From contig JAGWRX010000162.1 in NCBI GenBank assembly GCA_028876395.1, forward strand, positions 1-45,044: a DNA stretch of 45,044 bases, in the 5' to 3' direction. The notes beneath the pieces were generated by a model. It was not told the origin of the DNA. It was given only the letters and a program-made list of their open reading frames with translations, and searched no databases. A program made the position numbers and the translations under genes. Below are positions 21,786 to 30,373 of this stretch, piece after piece. Numbering within the stretch: the first letter of the stretch is position 1; each line of letters begins with the position of its first letter. Source of the stretch: Acidobacteriota bacterium. Lineage in GTDB: Bacteria > Acidobacteriota > Terriglobia > Terriglobales > Acidobacteriaceae.

Positions 21786-21801
21786 GGGGGATTTCTCCCC
21801 C
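21786..21801 (-). terminator. short GC hairpin directly after the IPT-repeat gene
   Basis: On the minus strand, GGGGGA, GAAA and TCCCCC form a 6-bp stem with a GNRA-type tetraloop, beginning 4 bases after the IPT-repeat gene's stop. There is no T-run, so it is more likely an mRNA-stabilising or partial attenuating hairpin between two co-transcribed genes than a full terminator. Confidence 0.4.
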
Positions 21802-21805
21802 CGCG

Positions 21806-24800
21806 TCATTGCGGCATCACCTGGGTTATGTAAACTCCGGCATTGCTTTCCGTCGTAATCGGATCGAGCATGCTCGATGTGACAACAAGCAGGTCACTGC
21901 GCAGGCCGTCACGTTCCATGCCGACGGTAGCAACGGTGGATCCGGCCGGGGCCTCGGGATCGATGCTCGGGCCGGGGAATGTCGTGTCAATCACCGTTTG
22001 TATGGGCTTAAGTTCGGGCACGTCGGCAACGTAGGCGCCTTCCGCCAGGTAGACTCCATCGACCGTGCCTGTCATGGCTTTGAATGCAACCTCAAAGGCT
22101 TCCACTGAACGCCCGGTGACCGTGATGAACGAGGATGAGCGCCAGCGCGGAGGCTCTGGTACTACGTCCTCACCGACTCCGCCTTCTGACACTCCCGTTC
22201 CGCCCGATCCGCCGCCCGTATTCGGCGGACGGCCCGAGAAGACCCAGTACACGAAGTCGCTGAACTCACCCGAGTCAGTCTTGGTGATCGCAATCAGCTT
22301 CTTTGTCACCATGTCGTAGACAAAGATCCCCTGGTGAACGGGAATCTGCGCCTCGTAGCCGTTGGGATACATGTCCCTGCAACTGGCGAGCATTTCCTTG
22401 TTGCCGTCTACACCGCAGATGAGCAGCCGGATACGCATTTCTGTTCCCCATGCTCCCCAGAAGGAGGCGTAACGGCCATCGAACGAAAGGCCTTCGCCAA
22501 AGCGGTTGAAGGTGATGCCTTCGGCTTCTCCAGGAACCTGCGAGCCGATGGTGACGATTGTTTCGAGTGCTGGCGAGGGCGCAATTGGTGCGGCATAGAT
22601 GCCACCCATGGTGGGCGCATCTTCATTGTCCAGGCCCACGAAAACCACCGTTCCATCGGAAGCGCTGGGCGGCGCTGTGGAGCCAAACACCGTGGTTCCA
22701 CCTTCGGGCTGGCCCGGGATGATGGTTTCGCTGTTCGCGATCAATTGCACCGGCGATTGGCCGTTGCCGCCGACCATATCGCGGAAGTAAACGCCCGTCT
22801 TGCCGGCGTCACCAACGGTGTAATTACCTTTGAAGAGAACCGTCGAGCCGCCATCCAGAGCAGGTGATCCCGGGAACTGGTCGAAGCGCGTTCCCGCCGG
22901 CGCGCCGGGCACCTGGAAGTATTCATAACCGGGCGCGGTGCCAATCAGGCTCGCTCCTGTAATCAGTGGCCCACTTGGATTGCTGTAAACTCCCGCGCTG
23001 CCAATCCGCGTCTCCGATCCGTCTGGAAGGGTATAGGTCCAGACCGGTTGGGATTGTCCGCGGACAGCAATCGTATCCGAATTCAGATCAATGCGTGGGA
23101 ACGACGGGAATTGGATGAAGGTTGAAAGCGCTCCATTGTAGGAGGTGTTGTTGGGCTGGGGCACTTCCATGCCCTTGCTCGCGACTGCAGTGAGGGGCTT
23201 TGCACCGCCGCCCGACATGTCGCGGACGTAAATTCCGACCGTCGTGCCTGTATCACCTCCGCCTGTATCAACCGTGCCTGACTCACCGGTGCTACTTTTA
23301 CCCTGGCCTTTGAAGACAACCATGCCGCGCCGGTTCACAGAGGGCTGGTTGTAGCTGTTGAACAGCTGCGTGGCGTTAGGCACGTTCATCCTGTTGTTGG
23401 CAACGGTGCGCCAGTTCGTCGGCGCCTTTCCATGCACGGTGATCGTCACCGTGTTTGAAACTCCGCCGCCCGGCTCCGGGTTACTCACGTTAAAGGTGAG
23501 AGTGCCGGGATTCGCAAGTAGCGAAGACGGTATCGAAACAGTGATGCCCGTCGAAGTGGTTGAGAGAGTCGTGATTGGCTCCGTGCCCAGTGTGACGGTG
23601 GCATCCTCGGCAAAGCCTTTGCCCACCAGGGTTATTGTTGTGTCCGTCGTGTTGGTCGTTATGCTGGTGGGCGACACCGTCGTCACTTCAGGCACCGGAT
23701 TCTCCACCGTGAAACGCATCCCATTGGAGGTTCCGCCCCCGGGCTCCGGGTTGACCACGCTCACATCGAGCCGGCCAGCCTTCGTGAAAGCCGTCTCAGG
23801 CACCAGTACGCTCAGTGTCGTCGCTGTGTAGGAAGTGGGAATCAGTGGCACGCTGCCGAACAGAACGGCGCTCTGATGCACAAAGCCCGTCCCGGTCAGC
23901 TCCAGCGTGAACGCGGGACTGCCCAGAAGCACGTTCTGTTGTGACAGCGCAGTCAGTGTCGGTGCTGGATTGTTGACCGTGAAGGAGAGTGCGTTGGATG
24001 GCCCGCCGCCCGGTCCCTGGTTTGTCACCAGCACGGGGTACGTTCCGCCATCAACCAGCGCCGAGGCAGGGATGGTGACCTGCAGCTCCGTCGATGACGA
24101 CGCACTGGGTGTGAGCGTCGCGTTGTTGAAGACCACACTGGAAGATGCAACGAAATGCGTGCCAGTGAGAGTCAGCACGAAGTCGGCGCTGCCGGCCGTA
24201 ATGTTGTCCAGCGATATCGAGGTCAGCGTCGGCACCGGATTCTCAACCGTGAATTCAAGTGCGTTCGAAGCGCCGCCACCGGGAGTGACGTTCGATGCCG
24301 TTACAGAATGGATGCCGCTCTTTGCCAGCAGTTCTTTCGGCACAAGAATTGAAATCTGAGTCGGACTGACGGATGTGGGCGTCAGGACAGCGGGTCCGAA
24401 ATTGATTGTTACGCCGGGAACAAACCCTGTCCCCACGATGTCCAGCGTCAATTCCGCACTGTCCACAAGCGTCTTCATCACTGAAAGCGATGTGAGAGAA
24501 GGAAGAGGATTGTTGACGGTAAATTTAAGCGCGTTGGAAGTGCCGCCCCCCGGTCCGCCATTCGACGCCGTCACATCCAGGATGGCTCCGGTTGCAACTG
24601 CGGTCCGAGGCACGAGAACAGACGCCTGAGTTGCTGTCAGCGCTGAGGGAAGCAGAGGCGTGGAGCCGAAGCTGACCCTCATGCCTGCAACGAAGCCGCT
24701 GCCGGTCAAGGTCAATGTGAAGTCCGCGCTGTCTACGAGCGTATTGTCGAGCGAGAGTGCCGTAATGACGGGTACCGGATTAAGCACGGTAAAGGTCAGT

Positions 24801-25387
24801 GCGCTCGATGCGCCTCCACCTGGCGACGGATTGACCACGGTGATCGGGAAAGCCTCTGCCGTCGTCAGCATGCTGTCAGGAACCACAACGGTCATCTGCG
24901 TTGGCGTCACCGATGTCGGGGTAAGGGACTGCTCCCCCAGCTTTACCGTGCTGGTTGAAACAAAGTTTGACCCCGTAATGTCCAGTGAAAGCGACGCACT
25001 GTTCAGCAGGATGCTCTGCTGCGAGATGGCTGTGATGACGGGCAGGGGATTGTTGATCGTGAAGGGCAGGGTCTTGGACGTGGTGCTGCCTGAAACCGCG
25101 ACGTCAACTATGCCTGCCTTGGTGATTGCGCTGGCGGGAACCTTGACGCGCAACTGGGTCGCTGAATAATAGCTGGGGACCAGTGTCGTGCCTGCAAAGA
25201 CAACCGTTGACTTCGTCGTGAAGTTGGCGCCATCGACCGTTAACGTGAAGTCGCCAGTTCCAGCCACAACCGAAGAAGGAGTCAGGGTACTTAAGGTGTA
25301 CGTGTGCGGACTGCTGCCGCAGCCAAGGAAAAGCGAGAAGACAGCGCTCGCTGCAACGATCGCAAAGAGCTTCGCGTGCTTGTACAT
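21806..25387 (-). CDS. large lipoprotein with seven IPT/TIG repeats and a C-terminal propeller-like region
   Basis: Starting at M25387, behind AAGGGGGAAGTGGAC, the product has 1193 residues. The lipobox FLGC gives lipid-modified C23. Then come seven tandem immunoglobulin-like IPT/TIG repeats of about 90 residues. Repeats typically open P(V/L)PxITALS, contain LTGTGFV and end with a PGGGxSNALxFTVxNP-type strand; they span about residues 30-670. The remaining about 520 residues are a different fold: recurring units such as GIYVRDMSGGGAKPLTAVAS, GVYFRDMVGGNG and GIYAAP, with PSFPRIDLNSDTIAVRG, resemble the DUF7453 repeat (beta-propeller-like) found in Acidobacteriota surface proteins. It is predicted to be a surface or periplasmic scaffold. 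An upstream in-frame ATG at 25453 lacks the signal and is rejected. The next gene downstream is another lipoprotein. Confidence 0.85.
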   Translation of the reverse strand: MYKHAKLFAIVAASAVFSLFLGCGSSPHTYTLSTLTPSSVVAGTGDFTLTVDGANFTTKSTVVFAGTTLVPSYYSATQLRVKVPASAITKAGIVDVAVSGSTTSKTLPFTINNPLPVITAISQQSILLNSASLSLDITGSNFVSTSTVKLGEQSLTPTSVTPTQMTVVVPDSMLTTAEAFPITVVNPSPGGGASSALTFTVLNPVPVITALSLDNTLVDSADFTLTLTGSGFVAGMRVSFGSTPLLPSALTATQASVLVPRTAVATGAILDVTASNGGPGGGTSNALKFTVNNPLPSLTSLSVMKTLVDSAELTLDIVGTGFVPGVTINFGPAVLTPTSVSPTQISILVPKELLAKSGIHSVTASNVTPGGGASNALEFTVENPVPTLTSISLDNITAGSADFVLTLTGTHFVASSSVVFNNATLTPSASSSTELQVTIPASALVDGGTYPVLVTNQGPGGGPSNALSFTVNNPAPTLTALSQQNVLLGSPAFTLELTGTGFVHQSAVLFGSVPLIPTSYTATTLSVLVPETAFTKAGRLDVSVVNPEPGGGTSNGMRFTVENPVPEVTTVSPTSITTNTTDTTITLVGKGFAEDATVTLGTEPITTLSTTSTGITVSIPSSLLANPGTLTFNVSNPEPGGGVSNTVTITVHGKAPTNWRTVANNRMNVPNATQLFNSYNQPSVNRRGMVVFKGQGKSSTGESGTVDTGGGDTGTTVGIYVRDMSGGGAKPLTAVASKGMEVPQPNNTSYNGALSTFIQFPSFPRIDLNSDTIAVRGQSQPVWTYTLPDGSETRIGSAGVYSNPSGPLITGASLIGTAPGYEYFQVPGAPAGTRFDQFPGSPALDGGSTVLFKGNYTVGDAGKTGVYFRDMVGGNGQSPVQLIANSETIIPGQPEGGTTVFGSTAPPSASDGTVVFVGLDNEDAPTMGGIYAAPIAPSPALETIVTIGSQVPGEAEGITFNRFGEGLSFDGRYASFWGAWGTEMRIRLLICGVDGNKEMLASCRDMYPNGYEAQIPVHQGIFVYDMVTKKLIAITKTDSGEFSDFVYWVFSGRPPNTGGGSGGTGVSEGGVGEDVVPEPPRWRSSSFITVTGRSVEAFEVAFKAMTGTVDGVYLAEGAYVADVPELKPIQTVIDTTFPGPSIDPEAPAGSTVATVGMERDGLRSDLLVVTSSMLDPITTESNAGVYITQVMPQ

Positions 25388-26047
25388 GTCCACTTCCCCC
25401 TTGGGAGATTCCATCCTTGGAGCCCGCAGCGGACAGGATTCGAATTGTCTCATCGCCTGCTTGCATGGCTTGGTGGAATGAACCCACGGCGTCCATAGTC
25501 TGCAAGTGGCTGGCCATTTCTCACACGGGAGTTAAGCTGTTGCAAGCGCTTAATCTAAGGGACTGCAAAGCCGTGTGCAGATGCGCATTTCAGTCCAAAA
25601 GCTTGTACGAATTGTCAAAGTATTTAGACACGGAGAACCAATTGCAGCAATGTGCAGATCAATGGCAGTGGCGGGTTTCGCGCAACGGTATGAGAGGCAG
25701 ACTGACGTGAGCGGCGCTCTGGAGGGCGTGAGCACGCGCGCTGGACAACTCAGGTTGCCGCAGTGCTAACTTGCGTGCGTAAACAAATCAAAGAGCCAGC
25801 GGCGAGTGTTGAGTCGCCTCCGCAGAATAGATAGGCATAGAGATAGACATGATCTGTTGAGTTGCAGGATGCCTGTCCAGCGAGGCAGGCACATTCTGTG
25901 CTTGCTGCGTGCGACGAACTCTTTACCAGTTGAGATGCGGCAAGCTCGCCTGGTGAACAGCCCGGTTCACGGCACCTGTCCATCAACTGAAAAACATTCG
26001 GAGCCAGCAGTGCTCCTGGATTCCATCCCTTGCCCAAAGCACATTGC
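25388..26047. other. 660-base gap without a supported gene; contains an operator-like palindrome
   Basis: This gap separates the IPT-repeat gene (minus) from the end of the arabinofuranosidase gene (minus). It must hold the promoter of the IPT-repeat gene. TGCAAGCGCTTAAT at 25541-25554 contains a core palindrome AAGCGCTT and partly matches the LacI-family pattern TGnAAnCGnTTnCA (the last two bases fail). No coding frame shows homology on either strand. Confidence 0.4.
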
Positions 26048-27700
26048 TCAAAGAGCGAGTGACAGAACCGAGTACGACCTCGCCGGCAGTTTCAATGACA
26101 TTCTGGAACCCACTTTAGGGCTCTCCATTGTCTGTGGCGCCACGCGCTTTGGATTCGCAAACGTGTTGGCCGCCTTCAGGTCAGCTCCAGTAATCGTTTC
26201 GAATGTCGCAACCTTTGTCGGGGTCAAGTCGTGCCATGCGATCTCCAGTTCCTGCTCTTTCTCCAGATCACGGTTCAGTACCAGAATGGTCGCCGTTTTC
26301 TTCTCGGCATCAAGCGTAGCCACCATGTCCAGGTACGGCACGTCTCCATATCCCGGAGCGGGCAGACCGATGCTTTCAATCGGCCGGCCGAGGGACGCGA
26401 CTTCATAGCTCGGACCTTCAGGCGTGACGCTGAGAGCGCGGCCGTGGGCGTATCGCAGCGCCCAGGCGTACGGGTAGTAGATGCTTTGACGCAATATGCC
26501 GTCCTCGTTGGTCATGATCGGCGCAATCACGTTGATGAGCTGTGCGAGACAGGCCACCTTCACGCGGTCGGAATGCCGGATCAGGGAATTGGCGAGTCCG
26601 CCCACCAGAAGTGCATCTTCCAGGTTGTATTGCTCCTCCAGAAGATGCGGCGCCGCCTTTCGGTGTCCGTCCGTGGCGTCGCCGCTACGGGCGCGGTACC
26701 AGACATTCCATTCATCAAAGGAAAGAAACAGTTGCTTATCGGAGCGCTTGTGCGCTCGCACGGTGTCGCATACGGAGGCAATCTCCTCGATCTGCCGATC
26801 CATCGCCAGATTCATTGCCAGGTACTTCGAGCTGTCGTTGCCGGTCTCTTCGGTATTGCCCCAATAGCGGTGAAGGGAGATGCCATCGACTTCGTCATAG
26901 CACTCTTCCAGCACGGTGCGATCCCACTCGATATAGGTCGGCATGAACGGGCCGCTGGAGCCGCAGGCGATCAGTTTGATGGATGGATCGAGAACGCGCA
27001 TCTGCCGGGCGGCATCTGCGGCTTTGATGCCGTATTCGCGGGCCGGCATGTGACCAATCTGCCATGGCCCGTCCATTTCGTTCCCCACGCACCAGTACTT
27101 CACAGCGTGGGGTTGGTCATATCCGTGAGAGCGGCGCAACTCGCTCCACTTGGTTCCCCGGGGCACGTTGCAATACTCCACTAATGCAGCGGCGTCTTCC
27201 GCTGACCCAGTGCCGAAGTTCAGCCCGAACAGCGGCTCGGTGCTCACCGCACGCGCCCATGTAATGAACTCATTCGTTCCGAACTGGTTTGTCTCCAGGG
27301 TGTTCCATGCTCGGTCAAGAACGGTCGGCCGGTCTTTCTTCGGGCCAACACCATCCAGCCAGTGATAGCCGGAAACAAAATTGCCGCCGGGGTAGCGAAC
27401 GAGTGGCACTCCCAGGTCGCGGACTTCCTTCATCACATCCGTCCGGAAGCCATTGCTGTCAGCGAATTTCGACTTCGGATCGTAGATGCCTTCGTAAATG
27501 GCCCGTCCCAGATGCTCCAGAAAAGAGCCGAAGAGATGGCGATCGATCGGCGCAATCTGTCGACTGGAATCGATAATGACGCGCGTCACGCGCGGCGCGC
27601 CCTGAGCCAGACTGAATCTGCCCAATGCGGGAGTCGCGGCAACGGCCAGACCTGCCTGGCCGACCTTCTTCAGGAACCGCCTTCTTGAGACTGTCTTCAT
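26048..27700 (-). CDS. alpha-L-arabinofuranosidase (GH51), Tat-exported
   Basis: The 550-residue enzyme splits terminal alpha-L-arabinofuranosyl groups from arabinan, arabinoxylan or arabinogalactan. A Tat signal (SRRRFLKK at 5-12, cleavage after about residue 33) sends the folded enzyme to the periplasm. GH51 landmarks: VPLVRYPGGNFVSGYHWLDG at 98-117; acid/base E208 in WCVGNEMDGPW; nucleophile E330 in LSFDEWNVWY. Its length agrees with the family (about 500-550 plus signal). The gene is alone: the IPT-repeat gene is 660 bases downstream and the next upstream gene is divergent. A LacI-type operator-like palindrome lies 82-95 bases before the ATG (27782-27795), which suggests sugar-dependent control. 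Confidence 0.92.
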   Translation of the reverse strand: MKTVSRRRFLKKVGQAGLAVAATPALGRFSLAQGAPRVTRVIIDSSRQIAPIDRHLFGSFLEHLGRAIYEGIYDPKSKFADSNGFRTDVMKEVRDLGVPLVRYPGGNFVSGYHWLDGVGPKKDRPTVLDRAWNTLETNQFGTNEFITWARAVSTEPLFGLNFGTGSAEDAAALVEYCNVPRGTKWSELRRSHGYDQPHAVKYWCVGNEMDGPWQIGHMPAREYGIKAADAARQMRVLDPSIKLIACGSSGPFMPTYIEWDRTVLEECYDEVDGISLHRYWGNTEETGNDSSKYLAMNLAMDRQIEEIASVCDTVRAHKRSDKQLFLSFDEWNVWYRARSGDATDGHRKAAPHLLEEQYNLEDALLVGGLANSLIRHSDRVKVACLAQLINVIAPIMTNEDGILRQSIYYPYAWALRYAHGRALSVTPEGPSYEVASLGRPIESIGLPAPGYGDVPYLDMVATLDAEKKTATILVLNRDLEKEQELEIAWHDLTPTKVATFETITGADLKAANTFANPKRVAPQTMESPKVGSRMSLKLPARSYSVLSLAL

Positions 27701-27781
27701 GAGACATCCCCTTTCTCTATCGCGAACCGTGTGCGGAACCCGCGGCGACGGCCAATGAAGTCGAGCGGTTAACGATGCCTG

Positions 27782-27800
27782 AGTAAGCGTTTGCTAGCAA
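27782..27800. promoter_or_regulatory. LacI-type operator-like palindrome between arabinofuranosidase and dehydrogenase genes
   Basis: AGTAAGCGTTTGCT at 27782-27795 reads as the exact dyad AGnAAnCGnTTnCT, the arrangement bound by LacI-family repressors, with the invariant central CG. TTGCTAGCAA at 27791-27800 is a second, overlapping perfect palindrome. It lies in the divergent 228-base region and could control the arabinofuranosidase gene, the other gene or both. No LacI-type gene is in the window. Confidence 0.5.
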
Positions 27801-27928
27801 CAAAGAATAAGAGCCCAACTGCGGTTTGTCAAAGCTGCCATGGTTTTTCAACACCCCTTCTGCCGCCGTACAATCCTGAGGGAATACCAGCCAAAATTGA
27901 TAAAGCAGGATGACGGGCGAGGTGAGTC

Positions 27929-29023
27929 GTGAAGCAGAAAGTCGTCGTATTGGGAGCGGGCCGAGTTGGCAAGGCAATCGCCTCGGATTTGTCGGAAGAG
28001 TTCGATGTAACGTCCGCGGATATAAACCGCGACGCCCTCCAGTCCTTGTCTTCCCGCTATCGGGTCAACACGAGAGTCACCGATCTTGGCAATTCTGAAG
28101 ACGTGAGCGATGCCGTCCGCGATGCCGATCTGGTGATCTCCGCCGTTCCCGGACATATGGGCTTCAATACGCTGAGGACCGTCATCGAGCAGCGAAAAGA
28201 TATCGTTGACATCTCATTCTTCGCGGAGGACGCGTTCGGCCTCGACGAACTTGCAAGGCTCAACGAGGTAACCGCAGCCGTCGATTGCGGGCTCGCCCCA
28301 GGGATCCCGGACTTCCTCGCCGGCTTCTTTGCCGCGCAAATGCAGATACAGGATTTCGACTTCATGGTCGGCGGCCTTCATTTTGACCGCACAGGGCCTG
28401 ATCAATATTTGCCTACATTCTCTCCCTCGGATGTGTGGGAAGAATATACGCGCCCGGCTCGTTATGTGCGCGACGGAAAAATGATCACGATGCCTGCGCT
28501 GTCCGAGCCGGAGCTTGTGGAATTCCAAATAGGCGGCCATGTGCTGGTCCTCGAGGCATTCAACACCGATGGCTTGCGTTCGCTGATCAGAACCATGGCA
28601 GGCCGCATCCCGAACATGAAGGAGAAGACCCTTCGCTTTCCCGGCCACATCGCTTACATCAAAAAACTTCAGGAAACAGGGACGCCGTGGACACCGGATG
28701 CATGGAAGCCGGGCGATGACGAAGCTGAGTTCACGCTCATGCGCATCACGATCCGTGGATTCGAGAGCGGGCAGGAAAAGAATTTGTCCTACACGCTTTT
28801 CGCTGCCTACGACAAGGAAGCACGCATCAGTTCCATGGCAAGGACAACTGGCTACACCTGCGCGGGTGTCGCCCGCTGCGTGCTCGATGGAACCTACAAG
28901 CGGGCCGGCATTTCGCCCCCGTCATACATAGGCGCATCGCCGCAATGCCTGGACCGCATCTTCGCACACCTCAAGGAGCGCAACATCGTCCTCGAAAGCG
29001 TCGAGAACGATGCCGCTGGCTAA
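27929..29023 (+). CDS. saccharopine dehydrogenase family protein
   Basis: A 364-residue NAD(P)-dependent dehydrogenase. The Rossmann motif GAGRVG is at 9-14 (KVVVLGAGRVGKAI), followed by DINRDAL (the Asp after strand 2 that selects NAD+) and AVPGHMGFNTLRTV. CGLAPGIPDFLAGFFAAQMQ is the second domain signature of the saccharopine dehydrogenase/lysine 6-dehydrogenase family. The start codon is GTG at 27929, after GAGGTG. Family members act on lysine, carboxynorspermidine or other amino-acid imines, so the substrate is open. The gene is divergent from the arabinofuranosidase across a 228-base region and followed by an unrelated tRNA. It looks like a single-gene unit. Confidence 0.85.
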   Translation: MKQKVVVLGAGRVGKAIASDLSEEFDVTSADINRDALQSLSSRYRVNTRVTDLGNSEDVSDAVRDADLVISAVPGHMGFNTLRTVIEQRKDIVDISFFAEDAFGLDELARLNEVTAAVDCGLAPGIPDFLAGFFAAQMQIQDFDFMVGGLHFDRTGPDQYLPTFSPSDVWEEYTRPARYVRDGKMITMPALSEPELVEFQIGGHVLVLEAFNTDGLRSLIRTMAGRIPNMKEKTLRFPGHIAYIKKLQETGTPWTPDAWKPGDDEAEFTLMRITIRGFESGQEKNLSYTLFAAYDKEARISSMARTTGYTCAGVARCVLDGTYKRAGISPPSYIGASPQCLDRIFAHLKERNIVLESVENDAAG

Positions 29024-29270
29024 GCGTCCAGAGCTCCAGCTCTTTCTCCAGCAACTCGATATAAAATGCGCACGGCGGGCCTTGCAATAGGCGCAAGCGT
29101 GCGTTCGCACCGGTCGCGCCTTACAGGGGTGGCTGCGCACTACGCCTCAGCGGTATCAAAAAAACCGCAGCGGACCGCGAGACCGCGCTGTAGGTTTCGG
29201 CGCAAAATTCCGCAAAGCGCTTGAATGAAGTTGTTCATCTCGGAGTTCAAGCAGGTAGGGAATTAACTGG

Positions 29271-29359
29271 CGGAGAGGGGGAGATTCGAACTCCCGATAG
29301 CCTTTCGACTATGCCTGATTTCGAGTCAGGTGCATTCAACCGGGCTCTGCCACCTCTCC
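29271..29359 (-). tRNA. tRNA-Ser(CGA)
   Basis: On the minus strand the acceptor stem GGAGAGG pairs with CCTCTCC; the discriminator is G and CCA is encoded (29268-29270). The anticodon loop CTCGAAA carries CGA (29321-29323), closed by a CCTGA/TCAGG stem. A long variable arm (ATAG ... CTAT) is typical of serine tRNAs. The T arm is GGGAG, TTCGAAT, CTCCC. It decodes UCG. All stems are intact, so the gene is functional. Confidence 0.95.
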
Positions 29360-29622
29360 GCTATGGAACGGCCGCATTTTGAATCAATTGCAGGTCCCGG
29401 CGGCCTGCATCCGAGTCAAAACCGGCTGCGCCACACTCTTTGCCGGTGGTCGCCCGCCCGGCTCCGGTTACAGGCAGCGCAGACGGCCGTCATCGGCCTG
29501 ATGTGAAGACGCTGGTTTAGTTTACCGGGGAGTGCGCACTCGTGGCAATGGCGCTGCCAGTTGAGCGAAGCTCCCGCCAGGTCCGGCTGGTGGTGGAGGG
29601 ACGGAAATTCATCGCAGAGGAC

Positions 29623-29651
29623 TTGACGCGCAAATGGAATGGAGCTATAAA
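29623..29651 (+). promoter_or_regulatory. sigma70-type promoter of the tetR-efflux operon
   Basis: TTGACG (29623-29628) and TATAAA (29646-29651) are near-consensus -35 and -10 boxes with the ideal 17-base spacer. They lie 51 bases before the tetR start. The -10 box adjoins the dyad at 29652-29668, which suits repression. Confidence 0.75.
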
Positions 29652-29668
29652 TATGACCAGAAGTCATA
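29652..29668. promoter_or_regulatory. TetR-type operator (17-base dyad)
   Basis: TATGAC (29652-29657) and GTCATA (29663-29668) are perfect inverted half-sites around a 5-base centre. The dyad covers the transcription start just after the -10 box, the usual place for autorepression by the TetR-family gene that starts 33 bases downstream. Confidence 0.7.
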
Positions 29669-29701
29669 AATGAATGCAGGGCATGTTTGGGGTAAAGTCA
29701 T

Positions 29702-30373
29702 ATGGGCCGCTCCGATGCGCTGATCGAGACCGTTGCCTCCGGTAATGCCCCACCCACGCACGGCATGGGCCGCCGTGAGCGCCGCGCGGCTGAGACGCGC
29801 CTGCGCCTCTTTCGCGCTGCGCTGCAACTCTTCGCGGATCGCGGCTTTTCAAGTGTCACAGTTGGCGACATTACCGAGGCGGCGGATGTCGGCAAGGGAA
29901 CTTTCTTCAATTACTTCGAGACTAAGGATCATGTCCTCGGGGTAATCGCCGAGGTGCAGCTTTCCAGAATCAGGGAAGCGGTCAAGTCCGCTGCGTCCGG
30001 CAGGCATTCCATCTACGCAACGCTACACCATCTCTTCCTCCGCCTGGCGGAGGAGCCCGGCAGAAGCCCCTATCTTGCCAGGGCTGTGATCGCTTCCTTT
30101 CTGGCCAGCGAAGTTGTGCGCGGACTGATCGAGCGCCAGATGACGGAGGCCCGCTCGCTGACTTCTGAAGTCATTGCGCAAGGTCAGAAGCGCGGAGAAA
30201 TTGATCCCCGGCTGAAGCGAAATGACGTCGCTCTCCAACTGCAGCAGGCGATCCTGGGAACGGTGCTCGTGTGGTCGCTGCACGGAGAGCCGGAGTTGAC
30301 TGTTTGGATAGAAAACAGCTTCCGCCATTTCTGGCGGGCCATTGCTGTCAAAGGCGGGGAGCAAAGACCATGA
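29702..30373 (+). CDS. TetR-family transcriptional regulator of the efflux operon
   Basis: A 223-residue repressor. The N-terminal helix-turn-helix (about 25-75) reads RRAAETRLRLFRAALQLFAD, GFSSVTVGDITEAADVGKGT and FFNYFETKDHVL, with the TetR signature G(K/V)GTFFNYFxxK. The C-terminal half is helical and forms the ligand pocket and dimer surface. It is the first gene of an efflux operon, its end overlaps the next ATG by 4 bases (ATGA), and a dyad operator sits at its promoter. So it probably senses the exported compound and controls itself and the pump. A start at M22 (29765) is possible but the first ATG fits the helix better. Confidence 0.9.
   Translation: MGRSDALIETVASGNAPPTHGMGRRERRAAETRLRLFRAALQLFADRGFSSVTVGDITEAADVGKGTFFNYFETKDHVLGVIAEVQLSRIREAVKSAASGRHSIYATLHHLFLRLAEEPGRSPYLARAVIASFLASEVVRGLIERQMTEARSLTSEVIAQGQKRGEIDPRLKRNDVALQLQQAILGTVLVWSLHGEPELTVWIENSFRHFWRAIAVKGGEQRP

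Larger units (their letters stand above)
29360..29701. other. 342-base gap before the efflux operon
   Basis: No gene is supported. It holds the promoter and operator of the tetR-efflux operon (separate entries at 29623-29651 and 29652-29668). Confidence 0.5.

Noticed and set aside
24660..25169. Long open frames on the plus strand opposite the IPT-repeat gene
   Set aside because: They mirror the repeat structure of the minus-strand gene, have no homology, and lack ribosome sites.
23400..25300. Tandem repeats of about 270 bases considered as a CRISPR array
   Set aside because: Period, length and in-frame coding show protein repeats (IPT/TIG), not direct repeats with unique spacers.
30271..30369. 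33-residue N-terminal extension of the TolC-like protein
   Set aside because: It lies inside tetR in another frame; the ATG at 30370 begins the signal peptide and overlaps the tetR stop.
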